Assembly: GCA_020442425.1 (NCBI GenBank)
Contig: JAGRKB010000035.1
Location: 1-40,765, forward strand
Source: Alphaproteobacteria bacterium
GTDB lineage: Bacteria > Pseudomonadota > Alphaproteobacteria > Micavibrionales > Micavibrionaceae
DNA: 40,765 bases
Direction: 5' to 3'
Below are positions 36,572 to 40,765 of this stretch, in pieces (position 1 is the stretch's first letter; every line of letters starts with the position of its first letter). The notes beneath the pieces were generated by a model. It was not told the DNA's origin. It did no database searches and worked only from the letters and a program-made list of their open reading frames with translations. Position numbers and translations under genes: made by a program.

Positions 36572-39319
36572 TTACCTCAAAAACTCTTTGCTCTTCTCAA
36601 TAACTTCCGCAATCCCGAGGCGTTCGACGGTCACACCTTCGGGAAAGGCGGAGAGCAGGCGAGATGGGGTGGCATTGTCGAGCATCACGAAGACGCCGCG
36701 GTCTGATGCGGTTCGCACCAACCGCCCATAAGCTTGCTTGAGTTTAAGACGAGTTAAACGATCATCAAAATCACTGCCGCCCATTTGCTTCTTGCGCTCT
36801 TTTTGCAAAATCGTCGCGCGCGGCCACGGCACGCGGTCAAAAACAATCATGCGCAGTGACTCTCCCGGAACATCAACACCATCACGCACAGCATCCGTTC
36901 CAAGCAAACAAGAATGCGTATCCTCACGGAACATATCAACGAGAGTCCCCGTATCAATGCCGTCAACATGCTGCGCGTATAAAGAAAGTCCGTCATCCGC
37001 CAACTTTGGCGCAATCCGTCCATGAACAGCGCGCAGCCGTGCAATAGACGTGAAAATACCGAGCGCGCCACCCTGAGAGGCTTGAAACAACGACTGATAA
37101 GCGCCCGCCAATTGATCCATATCGGTTTTGGTAATGTCAGTAACAACAAAGATACGTGTCTGCTCTGCATAATTATAAGGCGAGGAAAGCGAGAAACGAA
37201 TAGGACTGTCATTCATATACCGCGCCCCCGTCATATTCTCTGCCGTAGTCCAATCTTCGCTTGATCCGTCTTTGAGTGTTGCTGATGTTACAATCACGCT
37301 ATGCGTCTGAACTTTAAGTGACTCTGCCAGTGGCTTGCTCGGGTCAATGTAATGGCGATGCAGCCCGACATCAAAAATAGTTTTCTCGAGTTTGTTAATT
37401 TCCATCCAATCGACAAACTGCGGTTGAGAAACTTGATCGAGTAAATTCTCAAGAAGCCCAACCCACGGGGTCAGCATAGTGTTTACACGACGATCCAAAG
37501 ACCCTGCCACAGCGTCCAGACGTTTCCGTGTGTCGGGGGAAAGCGTATCGGTTTCTTCTGACAGCTTTTGTTTTAATCGAGCCGAAAGACGTTGAATCGG
37601 TTGACGCAAAGCCTTCATCTGGTCATGCAGAATCTCGGCACTCGGAATAAGGTCGGAGATCACAGGGAATAATGGCGTCTCAATAGAATAGGGGCCTTCC
37701 TTGCCGCTGGCACGTGCCTGCACTTGAACCATAACGTGAGACAGAAAAACCTCGGCATTGGTCTGCGGATTATTTTGTTGAAGACGTTTAAGCCAATCAA
37801 ATTCGGGCAAGAACCGAGCGCGGTGCAAAGTCTCTTCCATGAGCTTGAGAGATGTTTGGTCATCTTCCAATAAATCCTGTAATCGTTTCTTAAGACCGCG
37901 TGCACGGGATTTACGCCCGCCTTCAGGCCCGATCAGCCATCGGCGCAAATCATGCATCTCAACACCTGTCATTTCTGCACAAAATGTAGAGTCTGCCGCA
38001 TCAAAAACATGATGTCCTTCGTCAAAGATAATATGGCGCGGCAAATCTTCATCATGATGTGCGGCCTTAATCATAACGATGGCATGGTTCGCAATGACAA
38101 TCGGCGTGCGCGCTGACTTGCGTATCGCATGTTCAGAAAAACATTTGTGGTAATGATCACATGCCGAGAAAATACATTCACCGCGTCGATCAGCCAGAGA
38201 AAGCGTAGTGCCAAGGCCCATCAGACCCGGCAACCATCCGTGAAAGCCTGCGCCTGTTAAGTCGCCGTCCTCTGTCTCCATGACCCAACGCGCCATCAGA
38301 CCCGCAGCAATAGCGGCGCCAATGCTCCGCGTGGTCGCGATAGAGGCAGCCAAATCTTCAAAATTAAGAAGGCACAAATAATTCTCGCGCCCTTTGCGGA
38401 TGGTCACTTTACGGTCACGCAAATCCTTATCAGGATAAAGCCGTTTGATTTCGGTGCTAATCTGCCGTTGCAGGTTTTTTGTGTAGGTGGAAATCCAGAC
38501 ACTTCCCTCGTTTTTTTCCGCCCATAGGGAAGAGGGAGCAAGATAACCGAGTGTCTTACCCGTTCCTGTTCCTGCTTCTGCCAAGACAACATTGGGAGTA
38601 TCCGGAATTTGCAACGGGTCAAATGCTTCGGCAAGGCGCGTGGCATAATTGGCTTGCTCGGGACGTTTTTCTGCGCCGCTTTTGGTCATGAGAATGTCAG
38701 ACAGGCGTTGACGAACCTCATCGCCGCTAATGCCGTATTGAGACGGAGGAGGTTGCGGAGGATCTTCTGCCCACTCGGGCAGTTCATTCCAAACATTGAG
38801 TTTTAACCGTGAGGAATTATTCACAACCGAAGGATCATAAACTTGCCCGAAAGCTTCATAAATATAAGACGTCCAAGGCCAAGCCTTTCCGTTCATGCCC
38901 ATAATCTCTGCAATGTGCAAGAGCTTTTCCGAATTGGGTTTTTGCGCCAGATCAGACAAAAGCGCGTTTACGCAATCAATCATCATCATTGGTGTATCGA
39001 TAGCATCTTCACAAACGTCTACACCAAGGGATTTCGCAATACCCGCAGGAGTAGGAGCCGCAAACCGTGTTGGGTGAACAAAGGCATAAAGCTCAAGAAG
39101 ATCGAAAGCACGAAGGTCATTCGCCCCAAGCTTTAGGCGTGTATAAGGAATATGACAGACCAAAAGATTTTGAGGTTTTCCAGCCACCATGCGCGCTTGG
39201 TTTTGGGAAATATCTTTCATTTCTCCCAACTCATCCAGATAGTAAAATCCCTTAGCCCCGACAGCTAGTACGGGGCAGAAAAAGGAAAGGGCAGAAGATT
39301 GGACTATAGCTTGAGGCAT
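36572..39319 (-). CDS. ATP-dependent DNA helicase, DinG/XPD type with Fe-S cluster
   Basis: A superfamily 2 5'-3' helicase. Walker A EAGTGTGKT at 248-256; Walker B DEGH at 433-436 (DEAH variant). Four cysteines at 316, 382, 387 and 393 have the spacing of the XPD/DinG Fe-S domain. The C-terminal helicase part has TSATLKDGS, GIFTSIARLRAV, LLGTDAVRDGVDVPGESLRMIVFDRVPW and a final KLKQAYGRLVRTASDRGVFVMLD (motif VI). The N-terminal 200 residues are an alphaproteobacterial-type extension of unclear role. 915 residues. Likely acts in repair or in resolving D-loops and R-loops; the exact substrate cannot be told. Confidence 0.93.
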   Translation of the reverse strand: MPQAIVQSSALSFFCPVLAVGAKGFYYLDELGEMKDISQNQARMVAGKPQNLLVCHIPYTRLKLGANDLRAFDLLELYAFVHPTRFAAPTPAGIAKSLGVDVCEDAIDTPMMMIDCVNALLSDLAQKPNSEKLLHIAEIMGMNGKAWPWTSYIYEAFGQVYDPSVVNNSSRLKLNVWNELPEWAEDPPQPPPSQYGISGDEVRQRLSDILMTKSGAEKRPEQANYATRLAEAFDPLQIPDTPNVVLAEAGTGTGKTLGYLAPSSLWAEKNEGSVWISTYTKNLQRQISTEIKRLYPDKDLRDRKVTIRKGRENYLCLLNFEDLAASIATTRSIGAAIAAGLMARWVMETEDGDLTGAGFHGWLPGLMGLGTTLSLADRRGECIFSACDHYHKCFSEHAIRKSARTPIVIANHAIVMIKAAHHDEDLPRHIIFDEGHHVFDAADSTFCAEMTGVEMHDLRRWLIGPEGGRKSRARGLKKRLQDLLEDDQTSLKLMEETLHRARFLPEFDWLKRLQQNNPQTNAEVFLSHVMVQVQARASGKEGPYSIETPLFPVISDLIPSAEILHDQMKALRQPIQRLSARLKQKLSEETDTLSPDTRKRLDAVAGSLDRRVNTMLTPWVGLLENLLDQVSQPQFVDWMEINKLEKTIFDVGLHRHYIDPSKPLAESLKVQTHSVIVTSATLKDGSSEDWTTAENMTGARYMNDSPIRFSLSSPYNYAEQTRIFVVTDITKTDMDQLAGAYQSLFQASQGGALGIFTSIARLRAVHGRIAPKLADDGLSLYAQHVDGIDTGTLVDMFREDTHSCLLGTDAVRDGVDVPGESLRMIVFDRVPWPRATILQKERKKQMGGSDFDDRLTRLKLKQAYGRLVRTASDRGVFVMLDNATPSRLLSAFPEGVTVERLGIAEVIEKSKEFLR

Positions 39320-39416
39320 CAGAGGAGTTTATTAAATCTTTTAGTTTACTAGAAGTTTTATCATTGATTTTCCCACGATTATCTGCAGAAATACTCGAGA
39401 ACGGAAAGAAAAAATC

Positions 39417-40685
39417 ATGAAATTAAGTGCTCTTGTCACAAAAACTGCAAAAGAAAGCTCAAAAGCTGATGTTAGCAGAAATGCCCAATTGCTAATTCGG
39501 GCAGGATTTGTCGATCAATTAATGGCAGGCGTTTACTCTTATTTACCGCTGGGATTGAAAGTCCTATCAAACATTGAGCGAATTGTTCGTGAGGAAATGG
39601 AGGTTCTTGGCGCCCAAGAAATTCTGATGCCTGCGTTGCAACCACGAGAGATATGGGATCAAACCGAACGTTGGGACAAAGTTGATGTTTTGTTCAAATT
39701 AAAAGGAGCAGGAGATCGCGACTTGGCTTTGGGGCCAACGCATGAAGAAGTTGTAACACCTTTAATGGGACGGTTTATACAATCTTATCGAGACTTGCCA
39801 AAAGCAGTTTATCAAATACAAACAAAGTTTCGGAACGAGCCACGAGCCAAGTCTGGTTTGCTACGTGGTCGGGAGTTTCGAATGAAAGATATGTATTCCT
39901 TTCACACGGATCAAGCCGACTTGGATCAGTTTTATGAGCTTGCAATCGAAGCCTATAAGAATGTCTATCGACGCTGCGGATTAGGGGATTTAACTCTTGT
40001 AACATATGCCTCTGGAGGTGTTTTTTCTAAATACTCTCATGAATTCCAGACTATTACTCCGTATGGAGAAGATATTGTCTATCGCCTGCCTGATACAGAC
40101 ATTGCAATCAACAAGGAAATTATTGAAGATAAAGAAGCTCTGGCTGAAATTATTCCAAATTACAAAGACGGTGATGAGAAAAGTCTGGAAGAGATGAAAG
40201 CTATTGAGGTTGGCAACATCTTCAAATTGGGTTCTCGTTTTACAGACGCATTTGGAATTAACTATGCTGATGCAGAAGGCCAGCAGGGTAAAATTGTCAT
40301 GGGGTGTTACGGTATTGGTCCAAGTCGTGTCATGGGAACTATAGCGGAAGTACTAAGTGATGACAAAGGGTTGGTTTGGCCGGATGAGGTGGCTCCATAC
40401 CATGTACACTTAGTATCCTTATGCCGTGACGAAGCAGATATTTCAAAGTGTAATGAAATATATGACACTCTTCAAAAAATGGGTATTTCGGTTTTGTACG
40501 ACGATAGATCAGGAATACAGGCAGGCGCAAAACTAGGAGATGCCGATTTGATAGGCTTACCAAGACGCGTTGTCGTGAGTTCAAGGACATTGGCAGAAAA
40601 CTCTGTTGAGTTTAAAGCGCGTTATGATGACATGGCCGTCATAACACCAATTGAGACATTTTATTCTGGGGGCTGTACCAGATAA
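39417..40685 (+). CDS. proS: Prolyl-tRNA synthetase, short form without editing domain
   Basis: A class II synthetase charging tRNA-Pro. Motif 2 lies in QTKFRNEPRAKSGLLRGREF (135-154), motif 3 in GCYGIGPSRVMGTIAE, and an HGTP anticodon domain begins at YHVHLVSLCRDEAD. No INS editing domain is present; 422 residues. The start KLSALVTKTAKESSKADVSRNAQLLIRAGF, the GLGDLTLVTYASGG and the DIAINKEI stretch resemble ProRS of Candidate Phyla Radiation bacteria more than the alphaproteobacterial MRLSRYFLPT type as I know them. Base use is AT-richer than most neighbours. 40686-40765 holds only an imperfect inverted repeat. Confidence 0.94.
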   Translation: MKLSALVTKTAKESSKADVSRNAQLLIRAGFVDQLMAGVYSYLPLGLKVLSNIERIVREEMEVLGAQEILMPALQPREIWDQTERWDKVDVLFKLKGAGDRDLALGPTHEEVVTPLMGRFIQSYRDLPKAVYQIQTKFRNEPRAKSGLLRGREFRMKDMYSFHTDQADLDQFYELAIEAYKNVYRRCGLGDLTLVTYASGGVFSKYSHEFQTITPYGEDIVYRLPDTDIAINKEIIEDKEALAEIIPNYKDGDEKSLEEMKAIEVGNIFKLGSRFTDAFGINYADAEGQQGKIVMGCYGIGPSRVMGTIAEVLSDDKGLVWPDEVAPYHVHLVSLCRDEADISKCNEIYDTLQKMGISVLYDDRSGIQAGAKLGDADLIGLPRRVVVSSRTLAENSVEFKARYDDMAVITPIETFYSGGCTR

Positions 40686-40765
40686 TCAGTTTAGAAATTG
40701 ATTAACCAATTGTTTAAGTTGGATTAATTGATGTTTTGGTGAGGGGGTGTTAAAACGCCACTCAC

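Noticed and set aside
40686..40765. Terminator or partial gene after proS
   Set aside because: An imperfect inverted repeat around TTAACCAA / TTGGATTAA is present but lacks a T-run, and the rest is too short to support a gene.

Overview
The window looks like chromosomal DNA of an alphaproteobacterium. The evidence is the housekeeping order (rimM, rpsP, ffh, then dapF, an MtaB-type methylthiotransferase and ftsY), an S16 protein with a long Ala/Glu-rich tail, an F1 operon atpH-A-G-D-C without F0 genes, and purE/purK followed by a small DUF465 gene. The genus cannot be set from the sequence; Micavibrio-like or Rhodospirillales-like lineages are only a guess. Genes are tightly packed, with many 1-20 bp overlaps. 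No tRNA, rRNA, CRISPR array or classical IS transposase was found.

Layout. 1-3000: translation and protein targeting on the minus strand (partial rimM, rpsP, ffh), interrupted by a plus-strand lipoprotein gene. 3241-4317: a small unknown gene coupled to dapF. 4321-8582: a minus-strand cluster of three unrecognised genes that appear to share a repeated domain, the best candidate for an undescribed system. 8710-12807: mtaB, ftsY and AMP nucleosidase. 12817-14562: purK, purE and a DUF465 gene. 14746-16275: a periplasmic solute-binding protein coupled to an XRE regulator. 16381-22829: phosphofructokinase, two membrane PH-domain proteins, ilvD, an L,D-transpeptidase and a Tat-exported YcbK-like cell-wall protein. 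22892-26328: a small membrane protein, rnhA, thrB, a YgjV-like membrane protein and ispH (minus strand). 26421-27649: a lipoprotein and gmhA-like isomerase.

27650-36564 is the most disturbed part. The F1 operon (29030-34768) carries two small ORF cassettes, one between atpG and atpD (GxxExxY protein) and one between atpD and atpC (74-aa CxxC protein). Each is flanked by inverted repeats and lies in the operon's orientation. Palindrome-rich repeats of about 128 bp lie on both sides of the operon, with a half copy inside it. Downstream is a GC-rich, gene-free stretch that folds into several hairpins closed by a long-range helix (putative structured RNA), followed by two diverged paralogous genes. 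The window ends with an Fe-S DinG/XPD-type helicase and a prolyl-tRNA synthetase that looks more like those of Candidate Phyla Radiation bacteria than the usual alphaproteobacterial type.

Functionally this is mostly core metabolism (ATP synthesis, glycolysis, purines, lysine/peptidoglycan, branched-chain amino acids, isoprenoids, LPS heptose, SRP targeting). Novelty lies in the three-gene repeat-domain cluster, the ATP-operon cassettes, the folded RNA candidate and the atypical proS.
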